From Pandoraea sp. (GTDB lineage Bacteria; Pseudomonadota; Gammaproteobacteria; Burkholderiales; Burkholderiaceae), in contig NZ_SCSK01000038.1 in the NCBI RefSeq assembly GCF_004297875.1, forward strand, positions 1 through 64,000: a DNA stretch of 64,000 bases. The letters are read 5' to 3'. Numbering within the stretch: the stretch's first letter is position 1; every line of letters starts with the position of its first letter. The notes beneath the pieces were generated by a model, which had not been told where the DNA came from, did no database searches, and saw only the letters and a list, made by a program, of their open reading frames with translations. Positions 53,508 to 61,736 of the stretch are shown here, piece by piece. Both the position numbers and the translations under genes were made by a program.

Positions 53508-54697
53508 GATGGCGGCGTTGCTGTGGCCGCCGGGTGAAAGCGCGCTTTCAGGATTGCCGCGGCCAGCACAACCACGCCTGCCAGAGCGATCGACAGATCC
53601 AGCGCCGCCCGCTCGCCGAAATGGGCGATCACGAACGCATAGGCCAGCGGTGACACCGCCGATAGCAGAAAACTGGGCACGAGCAACTGGCCGACGAAGC
53701 TGCCGTAGGTGCGATGATCGAACAGCACCAGCGGCAAGGTGCCGCGCGTGATCGTCACCAGTCCGTTGCTGGCGCCATAGACAAACGCAAACACGACCGC
53801 GGCGGCAAGGTAGTGGCCGCTGAACACGCCGGCGAGAAAACACAGCGGCAGCCCCGCGGTGGCAAACAGATTCAGCTGCAGCGGGTGCAGGCGCTTGCCG
53901 AACGCTACTTCGCACAGGCGCGACGACGATTGGCCGATGCCGCGCAGCGTCGAGATCCAGACCGCGAGGCCGGCGCCCAGACCCAGACCCGCCAGGATGT
54001 CTATCATGTGCGCCGACATGCCCGAGTTGAGGAAATTCGTCAGCGTGACGATAACCACATACAGCCCGCCGGCGAGCAGCCGCTGCGATCCTTCGGCCGC
54101 CAGCGCCGGCGGCGCGGCGTGCGTGATGCCCGCTGAGGCACGATATCTGCCGGCCGGAATCGCCAAATGCAGCGGCAGCGTCAGCAGCGCGAAACCGGCG
54201 TAGGCCAGCAGCGCGCCGCGCCAGCCGAAGGCGAGCGCGAGCCGGTGGCCGAGCGGCCAGAATACGGTCGAGGACAAGCCGCCGAGCAGCGTGATCTGGG
54301 CCATCGGCTGGCGAGCGTCGGGCCCGCCAAGCCGCGCCAGTGCAGCGAAGGCGGCATCATAGAGTGTCAATCGCATGGCCAGACCCAGGCACAGCCACGC
54401 GGCGTAATACAGCAACACGCCGTGCGACAGCGCGATGCCGGCGCAGCCGACTGCGCTGCACAGCGAGCCTGCGGCCATCACCGGGCGACCGCCGAAGCGG
54501 TCGATCAGCCGCCCGGTGACGGGCGAGACCAGGCCCATCACCAGCAGCGCCGCTGAAAAGCCGCCATACACGACGGTCGGCGGCCAGCGCAGGTCGGCAA
54601 CGATCGATGCGCCGAAGCCGCCGATCAGGTAGTAAGTGATACCCCAGCAGACCAACTGCGACAGGCCCAGCAGCACCACCGTGCGGCGCGCGATCAT
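53489..54697 (-). CDS. MFS transporter
   Basis: A 402-aa major facilitator with 12 predicted helices (helix 1: VVLLGLSQLVCWGITYYLIGGF). The motif-A region GLVSPVTGRLIDRFGGRPVMAAGSL is intact. It most resembles the oxalate/formate-antiporter-like or Nark-like monocarboxylate groups; substrate unknown. Its start overlaps the stop of the upstream acetyltransferase gene by 4 bp (ATGA), so the two are translated as a unit; the 3' end overlaps the TRIC gene. Confidence 0.88.
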   Translation of the reverse strand: MIARRTVVLLGLSQLVCWGITYYLIGGFGASIVADLRWPPTVVYGGFSAALLVMGLVSPVTGRLIDRFGGRPVMAAGSLCSAVGCAGIALSHGVLLYYAAWLCLGLAMRLTLYDAAFAALARLGGPDARQPMAQITLLGGLSSTVFWPLGHRLALAFGWRGALLAYAGFALLTLPLHLAIPAGRYRASAGITHAAPPALAAEGSQRLLAGGLYVVIVTLTNFLNSGMSAHMIDILAGLGLGAGLAVWISTLRGIGQSSSRLCEVAFGKRLHPLQLNLFATAGLPLCFLAGVFSGHYLAAAVVFAFVYGASNGLVTITRGTLPLVLFDHRTYGSFVGQLLVPSFLLSAVSPLAYAFVIAHFGERAALDLSIALAGVVVLAAAILKARFHPAATATPPSQGLSR

Positions 54698-55263
54698 CGG
54701 GCACCTTGCCCGGTGGCCGGGCCCGTGGGCGGAGAGTCCATGCCGTCGCCCAGGGAGCGCTGCATCAGTACGGTGTCAACCCACTGGCCGTGCTTGAAGC
54801 CGACGCCTTCGAAGGTACCGACCAGCCGGAAGCCCAGCGCACGATGCAGGCCGACCGACGCGGCGTTGCCGCTGTTGCCGATGACCGCGATCATCTGGCG
54901 CCACGGCCCGCCCTCGCAGCGTGCGATCAATGCCCCCAGCAGGGTCCGGCCGATGCCTTGGCCGCCCAGTTCCGGGGCGACGTAAATCGAATCCTCGACG
55001 GTGTGACGATAGGCCGGGCGCGCTCGGTAGGGCGTCGCGTAGCAATAGCCGACCACGGTGCCGTCCTGCTCCGCACTCAGATACGGCAGGCCATGACCTA
55101 GCACGGCAGCGCGTCGCGCGCGCAACTCGTCGACTCCCGGCGGCACCTCCTCGAAGCTGGCCAGGCTATGCCGCACGTGATGGGCGTAGATTTCCTGGAT
55201 CGCAGGCAGGTCGGCTTCGGTAGCGTTGCGAACGATCAGGCCGGGCGGAGTGAGGCTGGGCAT
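54694..55263 (-). CDS. GNAT acetyltransferase, phosphinothricin-acetyltransferase-like
   Basis: A 189-aa GNAT protein. It resembles the PAT/MddA group: IRNATEADLPAIQEIYAHHVRHSLASFEEVPP at the N-terminus, the acetyl-CoA loop VAPELGGQGIGRTLLGALI, and SGNAASVGLHRALGFRLVGTFEGVGFKHGQWVDTVLMQR. Such enzymes acetylate phosphinothricin or methionine sulfoximine/sulfone and related amino acids. Translationally coupled with the MFS gene, which suggests that the two act together on a toxic amino-acid analogue. Confidence 0.9.
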   Translation of the reverse strand: MPSLTPPGLIVRNATEADLPAIQEIYAHHVRHSLASFEEVPPGVDELRARRAAVLGHGLPYLSAEQDGTVVGYCYATPYRARPAYRHTVEDSIYVAPELGGQGIGRTLLGALIARCEGGPWRQMIAVIGNSGNAASVGLHRALGFRLVGTFEGVGFKHGQWVDTVLMQRSLGDGMDSPPTGPATGQGAR

Positions 55264-55457
55264 GCGACATCCTGTGGCTGGAGCGTCGGCGGGGCGCCGA
55301 ACGCACAAACCATGATTTTACTTGCGATGTGAAGGAACTGCTTGGCGAGCCGATCGACCCCCGGGCGCTGGCCGGCATCGCAAGATTCGGAGTGCGGCGC
55401 AATGGGCCGAGGCGCTAGCATGGGGCGTCGAATCCGCTTTGCGAGGAAAATTGTCTC

Positions 55458-56219
55458 ATGCACGCTTGCATATCTGATCCCGTTCCGGCCGCCGAGGGCG
55501 CTCCATCCGCGCTCGACTGGGCCGCCCGTGTCGATGCGCAGCCCTGGACAGACCTGGGCGCCGCGCTCGACGAACGCGGCTGGGCGGTCATGCCAGGCTT
55601 GCTCGACGTGCGCGAGTGCCGCCAGGTGGCGGCCGGCTATGCCGACGATAAGCGCTTTCGTGCTCGCGTGGTGATGAGCCGGCATGGCTTCGGGCGCGGC
55701 GAATACCGCTATTTCGCTTACCCGTTGCCGCAACCGGTTCATGCACTGCGCACGGCGCTGTACCCGCACCTTTGCGAGACCGCCAATCGCTGGCAACAGG
55801 CGTTGGGCCTCGAGGATCGGTTTGAACCCGACCACGCAGCCTTCCTGCGGCGCTGCCACGACGCCGGCCAGTGCCGTCCGACCCCGCTGCTGCTCCAGTA
55901 CGGCGCCGGCGACTACAACTGCCTGCATCAGGATTTGTACGGCGAACATGTGTTTGCGCTGCAAGTGGCGATTCTGCTGTCGGCGCCGGGGCGGGACTTC
56001 ACCGGCGGCGAGTTCGTGCTGACCGAACAGCGCCCGCGCATGCAGTCGCGCCCGCACGTGGTACCACTGGAGCAGGGCGCCGCGGTGATCTTCGCCGTGC
56101 ACCACCGACCGGTGCGCGGCGCGCGCGGCATCTACCGGGTCAATCTGCGCCATGGCGTGAGCGAGGTCCGATCGGGTCGGCGACACACGCTGGGCCTCAT
56201 TTTCCATGACGCCCAGTAG
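55458..56219 (+). CDS. 2OG-Fe(II) oxygenase-like protein (DUF2086/COG3826)
   Basis: A 253-aa protein of the Pfam Oxygenase-NA family, sometimes described as acting on damaged DNA. The iron triad is visible: H157 and D159 in NCLHQDLYGEHV, and a distal His in LRHGVSEV (H232), then the 2-oxoglutarate-binding Arg in SGRRHTLGLIFHD. The fold is the double-stranded beta-helix from about residue 140 onward. The substrate is not established. It is single and divergent from the GNAT gene; ada lies 7 kb away, so no physical link to DNA repair is seen. Confidence 0.82.
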   Translation: MHACISDPVPAAEGAPSALDWAARVDAQPWTDLGAALDERGWAVMPGLLDVRECRQVAAGYADDKRFRARVVMSRHGFGRGEYRYFAYPLPQPVHALRTALYPHLCETANRWQQALGLEDRFEPDHAAFLRRCHDAGQCRPTPLLLQYGAGDYNCLHQDLYGEHVFALQVAILLSAPGRDFTGGEFVLTEQRPRMQSRPHVVPLEQGAAVIFAVHHRPVRGARGIYRVNLRHGVSEVRSGRRHTLGLIFHDAQ

Positions 56220-56384
56220 GCGGGGGCGACGGTTCCGCGAGGTGGCGCCGGACGCCCATGCCGCAAAAAAAACTGGACGGCGCGCTCGAGGACCGTTATT
56301 CTAAAAAACATCCGATTTTTGACCTGCGCGATTTTTCGCGCAAAATCAGCAGTCCGCCACCGGATTGCCCCCCGCAAACGCGCC

Positions 56385-56519
56385 ATGACGAATTTTCGTT
56401 TTGCCAACCCGAGCCAGGACACAGCCGCCGTGCTGTCGCTGCCGGCTCGCGCGCGCGCATCGGGCAGTACCCTCTCGCTATCCCTCCTACTAGACCTACC
56501 GATCGGCTGCCGGGCCTAG
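56385..56519 (+). CDS. leuL: Leucine-rich leader peptide of leuA
   Basis: A 44-codon frame upstream of leuA. Near the end it reads S-T-L-S-L-S-L-L-L-D-L-P: six Leu within nine codons, coded CTC, CTA, CTC, CTA, CTA, CTA. CTA is very rare in this GC-rich sequence, so stalling would be sensitive to charged tRNA-Leu(CUA-reading) supply. It ends 68 bp before leuA. This is the design of a transcription- or translation-attenuating leader peptide for leucine biosynthesis. No strong ribosome site is seen before its ATG. Confidence 0.75.
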   Translation: MTNFRFANPSQDTAAVLSLPARARASGSTLSLSLLLDLPIGCRA

Positions 56520-56551
56520 TGTCGCGTGGCAGTCCGCCAGCCGGTCGCCAC
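56501..56551 (+). promoter_or_regulatory. Alternative RNA structures after the leu leader (attenuator)
   Basis: GATCGGCTG (56501-56509) can pair with CAGCCGGTC (56538-56546), 9 bp with one G-U. GTGGC (56526-56530) can pair with GCCAC (56547-56551). The two helices cross, so they cannot both form in a nested fold. The first begins right after the Leu codon run, so a stalled ribosome would change the balance. No T-run is present; the leuA GGAGG is at 56578. The output could be Rho-dependent or translational. Confidence 0.5.
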
Positions 56552-56587
56552 ACACACATTTCCTGAGTCTAGTCGTCGGAGGTTTCC

Positions 56588-58303
56588 ATGTTGCAAGACC
56601 CTTCAACCAAGTATCGCCCCTTCATTCCGTTCGCCCGTGATTTCGCCGAGCGCACCTGGCCGAGCCGCCGCATCGAGGCGCCGCCGATCTGGATGAGCAC
56701 TGATTTGCGCGACGGTAATCAGTCGCTGATCGAACCGATGAACGCCGAGCGCAAGCTGCGGTTTTTCGAGCAACTGGTGGCGGTCGGCCTCAAGGAAATC
56801 GAGGTTGCGTTTCCGTCGGCCTCGCAAACCGACTTCGATTTCGTACGCAAACTGATCACGGAAAACCGGATTCCCGAGGACGTTACGATCGAGGTGCTCA
56901 CGCAGTCGCGCGAGGAACTGATTCGCCGCACCGTCGACTCGCTGGCGGGCGCGCGGCGCGCCATCGTGCATCTGTATAACGCGATTTCGCCGGCCTGGCG
57001 CGAAGTCGTGTTCGGCATGACGCGCGCCGAGGTGATCGAGATTGCGGTAACGGGCACGCGACTGGTCAAGGAGCTGACCGACGCGCGGCCGGAAACCGAA
57101 TGGGTGTTTCAGTACTCGCCGGAAACCTTCAGCACCGCCGAGCTCGATTTCGCGCTGGAGATCTGCAATGCCGTCTCGGACGTGTGGGGTCCGACGCCCG
57201 AGCGCAAAATGATCTTCAATCTGCCGAGCACCGTCGAGTGCAGCACGCCGAATGTCTATGCCGACCAGATCGAATGGATGCACCGCCGTCTGGCGCGACG
57301 CGACGCGGTGATTCTCAGCGTGCACCCGCATAACGATCGCGGCACCGGCGTGGCCGCGGCCGAGCTGGCCGTGATGGCCGGCGCCGATCGTGTCGAAGGC
57401 TGCCTGTTCGGCAATGGCGAGCGCACCGGCAACGTCGATCTGGTGACGCTGGCGCTCAATCTCTACACGCAGGGCATCTCGCCCGGCCTGGATTTCTCCG
57501 ACATCGACGAAGTGCGTCGCTGTGTCGAGTATTGCAATCAATTGCCGGTCCACCCGCGCCATCCATACGGCGGCGACCTGGTCTTCACGGCTTTTTCCGG
57601 TTCGCACCAGGACGCTATCAAAAAGGGTTTCGCGGCGCAACGGCCCGATGCGATCTGGGCCGTGCCCTACCTGCCGATCGACCCGGCCGACCTGGGGCGC
57701 AGCTATGACGCGGTGATCCGCGTCAACAGCCAGTCGGGCAAGGGCGGCGTCGCCTATCTGCTCGAACAGGAACACGGCCTGGTGCTGCCGCGACGTTTGC
57801 AGATCGAATTCAGCCGCACCGTGCAGCGCGTGACCGACGAGACCGGCGAGGAAGTCACGGCCGCCGACGTCTATCGCCTGTTCTCCGACGAGTATCTGGA
57901 ACAGCAGTCGCCATGGCACTTGCGCCGGCACCGCACTGGCCACGCGCCGGGCTCCGAGCGCACGCAGGTCGAGGCGGAACTGTCGTATCAAGGGCAGCCG
58001 CACCAATGCGCCGGACACGCCGACGGCACGCTGGCCGCGTTTGTCGCCGCGCTGCAATTGCCGATCCGCGTGATGGACTATCACGAGCATGCAATCGGCA
58101 GCGGCGCGGACTCGGCCGCCGCGTGTTATGTCGAACTGCGGCTGGGCGACTCGGCCACGGGCTTTGGCGTCGGCGTCGATCGCGATATCGTCACTGCCTC
58201 ATTCAAGGCGGTACTCAGCGCGGTCAATCGTCACATCCGGGCCGGTCACGCGGACACGCCGCATCCGGCGGCGGCCCAGCAAGAGGGCGTCGCGCAGCAC
58301 TGA
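56588..58303 (+). CDS. leuA: 2-Isopropylmalate synthase (type 2 LeuA)
   Basis: Condenses acetyl-CoA and 2-ketoisovalerate to 2-isopropylmalate, the first committed step of leucine synthesis. The 571-aa protein is the longer LeuA type: TIM-barrel motifs [16 protein letters not shown] (metal Asp and catalytic Arg), [17 protein letters not shown] block, [41 protein letters not shown] (metal His pair), and the C-terminal leucine-sensing domain from about 430 (feedback inhibition). GGAGG stands 5 bases before the ATG. The leuCDB genes are not in the window. Regulation by the leader peptide upstream is likely. Confidence 0.96.
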   Translation: MLQDPSTKYRPFIPFARDFAERTWPSRRIEAPPIWMSTDLRDGNQSLIEPMNAERKLRFFEQLVAVGLKEIEVAFPSASQTDFDFVRKLITENRIPEDVTIEVLTQSREELIRRTVDSLAGARRAIVHLYNAISPAWREVVFGMTRAEVIEIAVTGTRLVKELTDARPETEWVFQYSPETFSTAELDFALEICNAVSDVWGPTPERKMIFNLPSTVECSTPNVYADQIEWMHRRLARRDAVILSVHPHNDRGTGVAAAELAVMAGADRVEGCLFGNGERTGNVDLVTLALNLYTQGISPGLDFSDIDEVRRCVEYCNQLPVHPRHPYGGDLVFTAFSGSHQDAIKKGFAAQRPDAIWAVPYLPIDPADLGRSYDAVIRVNSQSGKGGVAYLLEQEHGLVLPRRLQIEFSRTVQRVTDETGEEVTAADVYRLFSDEYLEQQSPWHLRRHRTGHAPGSERTQVEAELSYQGQPHQCAGHADGTLAAFVAALQLPIRVMDYHEHAIGSGADSAAACYVELRLGDSATGFGVGVDRDIVTASFKAVLSAVNRHIRAGHADTPHPAAAQQEGVAQH

Positions 58304-58357
58304 CCTCACGCGGGGTCGCGCTGATTTCCTGACGCGCTGGTAACATGGCAACGCCTT

Positions 58358-58411
58358 CATGCGCGGCGCCCCGGTTTTCCTTGACCTCTTGGGACCGGGG
58401 GCTGGCGCATG
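58358..58411. other. Large imperfect hairpin between leuA and the HD-GYP gene
   Basis: Outer arms CATGCGC / GCGCATG and inner arms CCCCGGT / ACCGGGG with a 4-nt internal mismatch and an 18-nt loop. It is symmetric, with no T-run. It may end the leuA transcript with Rho, or act in the leader of the HD-GYP mRNA. Confidence 0.45.
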
Positions 58412-58480
58412 GGGTGATATGCCGCGCCAACCGGTACTTGCAGGCGTCGGAAAAAGAGCTTGCCCAACGTGTCGCCCTTG

Positions 58481-59869
58481 ATGGACAGGACCATGCAGGA
58501 CCTCAAACTATGCGAACTGATCGGCGCGCTGAGTCATGCGCTGGACATGACCGAAGGCCAGCCCAAGGGCCATTGCGTGCGCTGCACCTGGATCGGCATG
58601 GCGGTGGCGCGGGATCTGGGGCTCGATGCCGAGCAGCAATGGGAGCTCTATTACACGGCGATGCTCAAGGACCTGGGTTGTAGCAGCAATGCGGCACGCA
58701 TCTGCGAGCTGTATCTCACTGATGACCTGAGCTTCAAGCGCGATTTCAAGCTCGTGGGCAATTCCCTGCCGCAAGTGGTGCGGTTCGTGCTGACCCACAC
58801 GGGCCTGAGGGCCGGTTTGGCGGAGCGGTTTCGCGCCACGCTCGAGATCTTCCAGCATGGCGGGGAAATCGCCCGCGAACTGATTCAAACCCGCTGCCAG
58901 CGCGGCGCCGATATTGCCCGCAAGCTTCGCTTCGGCGAGGCCGTAGCGCAAGGCGTGCACGCGCTGGATGAACACTGGGACGGCAGCGGCAAACCCGACG
59001 GCCTCAAGGGCGAGGCCATTCCGCTCTACGCGCGCATCGCGCTGCTGGCACAAGTCGTCGATGTGTTTCATGCGGACGGCGGGCCGCAAGCAGCTTTGAC
59101 CGAACTCCGGCGGCACAGCGGGCAGTGGTTCGACCCGGCACTGGTGGCGTCTTTCGAACGGGTTGCCGCGCGCGAGGAGTTCTGGACGCAATTGCGCGCC
59201 GACGATCTGGCCGAGGCGGTGTATGCGCTCGAGCCGGCGAGCCACGTCGTGCCGCTGGACGACGATTACCTCGACGAAATCGCCGCGGCGTTCGGCCAGA
59301 TCATCGACGCGAAAAGTCCTTACACGGCCGGGCATAGTGCCCGCGTCGCACTTTATACCGATCTGCTCGCCGAACAATTAGGCCTGTCGCAGGCGCGCCG
59401 GCGCTGGCTGCGGCGTGGCGCGTTGCTGCACGATATGGGCAAGCTGGGCGTGAGCAATACGGTGCTCGACAAGCCCGGCAAGCTCGACGCGGCCGAGTGG
59501 GACGCGGTGCGGCAGCACGCCGCTTACACGGAGGCGATCCTGGGCGGCATCGCGCCGTTCGCCGAACTGGCGCGCGTGGCCGGCGCTCATCACGAAAAGC
59601 TCGACGGCACCGGCTATCCGCGCGGCCTGACGGCGCCCGATATCGCGCTGGAGACGCGCATCATCACCACCGCCGACATCTTCGACGCGATCTCCGCTGA
59701 TCGGCCGTACCGCGCCGCGGTGCCGGTGCCGCAAACGCTAAAGATCATGGAGGATATCGTCGGCAGCGCGCTCGATCGCCGTTGCATGGATGCCTTGCGC
59801 GTGGCGGTCGAGCGAGTCGAGACCGGGCTCGACCCGGCCGAGGAGACGGCGCAGGCAGTACTGGCCTGA
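58481..59869 (+). CDS. Tandem HD-GYP protein (probable c-di-GMP phosphodiesterase)
   Basis: A 462-aa cytoplasmic protein with two HD-GYP units and no membrane segment. The first (about 10-240) is degenerate: the HD site reads LKDLG (63-64) and the GYP motif DEHWDGSGKPDGL. The second (about 265-455) is intact: LLHDMGKLG (HD at 317-318) and HHEKLDGTGYPRGL (370-383), which matches active c-di-GMP-hydrolysing enzymes. The first unit may be regulatory. Possible starts are this ATG or in-frame GTG/TTG up to 21 bases earlier. Preceded by a large hairpin. Confidence 0.9.
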   Translation: MDRTMQDLKLCELIGALSHALDMTEGQPKGHCVRCTWIGMAVARDLGLDAEQQWELYYTAMLKDLGCSSNAARICELYLTDDLSFKRDFKLVGNSLPQVVRFVLTHTGLRAGLAERFRATLEIFQHGGEIARELIQTRCQRGADIARKLRFGEAVAQGVHALDEHWDGSGKPDGLKGEAIPLYARIALLAQVVDVFHADGGPQAALTELRRHSGQWFDPALVASFERVAAREEFWTQLRADDLAEAVYALEPASHVVPLDDDYLDEIAAAFGQIIDAKSPYTAGHSARVALYTDLLAEQLGLSQARRRWLRRGALLHDMGKLGVSNTVLDKPGKLDAAEWDAVRQHAAYTEAILGGIAPFAELARVAGAHHEKLDGTGYPRGLTAPDIALETRIITTADIFDAISADRPYRAAVPVPQTLKIMEDIVGSALDRRCMDALRVAVERVETGLDPAEETAQAVLA

Positions 59870-59966
59870 CCCGGCAAGGCCGCCGCGCGAGTGTCCGGCA
59901 AGATCTGGCTGGTGGCGCGTCGACGATTGCAGGGCCGTTGCGCCGCGCATGCATTAAGGATACCGA

Positions 59967-60743
59967 ATGAGCTATTTGCCCGATAACCGGCCGCATGCGC
60001 GGTTCGATCCAGCCGGCATTCGCCTGTTGGAAGAGTGCGCGTTCAACGCGTGGCCGGCCCGACAGACGATATTCTGCGACGGCTGGCTGCTGCGGTTTAA
60101 CGCCGGTTACACCAGGCGAGCCAATTCGGCGAACGCGTGGTGCCCGACCGGCTCGATGGCCGGCATCATCGGCGCGGCCGAGGCGTTCTACGCGCGGCAT
60201 GCGCTGCCGACGGTTTTCCGTCTATCGCCGCTGGCCGGCGACGAGGCCGACGCGGCGCTGGCCGCTGCCGGCTATCGGCAGATCGACCCGACGCTGGTGA
60301 TGACGATGCCGCTGGCGCACGAAACCCGATCCGATGACGCGGTGACGCTCCAACTCGCGCCTGAGGCAGCCTGGTGTGCGGGTTTTGCGCGGGCCAATGC
60401 GATAGCGCCCGCCGTGCGGGCCACGCATGACGATATGCTGGCGGCCATTGCCATGCCAAAAGTATTCGCCGCGCTTTGGCAGGATGGCGCACCGATCGCC
60501 TATGGGCTGGCGGTGGCCGAGCGCGGCTGGGTGGGGCTGTTCGACATTCTGGTCGTGCCCGAAGCGCGCGGCCGCGGAGCGGGGCGCCGGATCACCGCCG
60601 CCTTGCTGGATTGGGGCCGGCGCCAAGGCGCCACGCACGCCTATCTGCAGGTAATCGCCGCCAACACGCCGGCCGTAGCGCTCTATCAGCGGCTTGGGTT
60701 TCATCGGGCATACGGTTATCACTATCGCGTAAAGGCGACCTAA
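59967..60743 (+). CDS. GNAT-family N-acetyltransferase
   Basis: A 258-aa protein. The C-terminal half (about 130-255) is a typical GNAT with LFDILVVPEARGRGAGRRITAALLDWGRRQGATHAYLQVIAANTPAVALYQRLGFHRAYGYHY, the motif A/B acetyl-CoA-binding core. The N-terminal 120 residues form a second, divergent GNAT-like lobe containing FNAGYTRRANSANAWCPT, a pattern found in proteins with two GNAT halves. Substrate unknown. It sits 64 bp upstream of the MarR-GNAT gene; a palindrome separates them. Confidence 0.86.
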   Translation: MSYLPDNRPHARFDPAGIRLLEECAFNAWPARQTIFCDGWLLRFNAGYTRRANSANAWCPTGSMAGIIGAAEAFYARHALPTVFRLSPLAGDEADAALAAAGYRQIDPTLVMTMPLAHETRSDDAVTLQLAPEAAWCAGFARANAIAPAVRATHDDMLAAIAMPKVFAALWQDGAPIAYGLAVAERGWVGLFDILVVPEARGRGAGRRITAALLDWGRRQGATHAYLQVIAANTPAVALYQRLGFHRAYGYHYRVKAT

Positions 60744-60748
60744 GGGGC

Positions 60749-60792
60749 TTGATTTAGTTGCTCAAGGCAAATAAAATTTTGCCTTGAGCAAC
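60749..60792 (+). promoter_or_regulatory. MarR-GNAT promoter inside a perfect 36-bp palindrome
   Basis: The palindrome 60757-60792 has 15-bp arms, GTTGCTCAAGGCAAA and TTTGCCTTGAGCAAC, around TAAAAT. A -35 TTGATT (60749-60754), 17-bp spacer and -10 TAAAAT (60772-60777) place the promoter inside it, so a bound dimer would block RNA polymerase. This is the arrangement of MarR autorepression. Confidence 0.8.
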
Positions 60793-60806
60793 TTAAGGAG
60801 ACGCCC

Positions 60807-61736
60807 ATGTCTGTGCCGTTCGACGATCGACTCAAGGAGCGGGCCGAAATCGTCCGCCGTTTCAACCGTTTCTATACGCGCCAGATCGGTGTACTCCACG
60901 AGCATTTGCTCGAGAGCGAGTTTTCGCTCACCGAAGTGCGCATTCTGTACGAACTGGCGCATCGGCCAGGGCTGACCAGCACCGACCTGTGCCGCGAACT
61001 CGGGCTGAACGCCGGCTATGTGAGCCGGGTCATCAGCGGCTTCGAAAAGCGCGGTCTGCTCGAGAAAACACGTTCGGTGGCCGACGCTCGCGTGGCGCAA
61101 TTGCAGCTCACCGATGCAGGGCGGACCACCTTCGAGCCGCTGAATCTGGCCTCGCGCCGGGAGGTGATGGCCATGCTCGAGCGCCTTTCGCTGCCGGAGC
61201 AACAGCAATTGATCGAGGCGATGCGGCAAATCGAGACGTTGCTCGGCGCGCGCGCGCCCGGCTACATACTGCGCGACCCGCGTCCCGGCGACATGGGCTG
61301 GATCGTCCATCGGCACGGCGCGCTGTACGCGCAGGAGTATGGCTGGAATGCGGAGTTCGAGGCGCTGGTGGCGGAGATCGTCGCCCAATTCGTGCGCGAG
61401 TTCGATGCGCGCGCCGAGCACTGCTGGGTCGCCGAGAAAGACGGGCAGGTGGTCGGTTCAGTGTTCGTGGTCCGGCAGGACGAGCATACTGCCAAGCTGC
61501 GTCTGCTCTACGTCGAACCGAGCGCGCGCGGGCTGGGCATCGGCAAGCGACTGGTGGAAGAATGCCTGCATTTTGCCAGGCTTGCCGGTTATCGAAAAAT
61601 GGTGCTGTGGACCAACAGCGTGCTCAGTGAAGCGCGCCATATCTACGAAAAAGCCGGGTTCTCCATGGTCGAAGCGCAGCCGCATCATAGCTTCGGCAAG
61701 GACCTGGTAGGCGAGATCTGGGCGCGCGAGCTGTGA
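60807..61736 (+). CDS. MarR-GNAT fusion protein
   Basis: A 309-aa protein with an N-terminal MarR winged helix (about 5-145; SLTEVRILYELAHRPGLTSTDLCRELGLNAGYVSRVISGFEKRGLLEKTRSVADAR) and a C-terminal GNAT acetyltransferase (about 150-309; LRLLYVEPSARGLGIGKRLVEECLHFARLAGYRKMVLWTNS). Combines a DNA-binding sensor with an enzyme; such fusions occur in Proteobacteria and Actinobacteria and their substrate is seldom known. AAGGAG lies 8 bases before the ATG. Its TGA overlaps the GTG start of the EamA gene (GTGA), so the two are translated together. Confidence 0.9.
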   Translation: MSVPFDDRLKERAEIVRRFNRFYTRQIGVLHEHLLESEFSLTEVRILYELAHRPGLTSTDLCRELGLNAGYVSRVISGFEKRGLLEKTRSVADARVAQLQLTDAGRTTFEPLNLASRREVMAMLERLSLPEQQQLIEAMRQIETLLGARAPGYILRDPRPGDMGWIVHRHGALYAQEYGWNAEFEALVAEIVAQFVREFDARAEHCWVAEKDGQVVGSVFVVRQDEHTAKLRLLYVEPSARGLGIGKRLVEECLHFARLAGYRKMVLWTNSVLSEARHIYEKAGFSMVEAQPHHSFGKDLVGEIWAREL

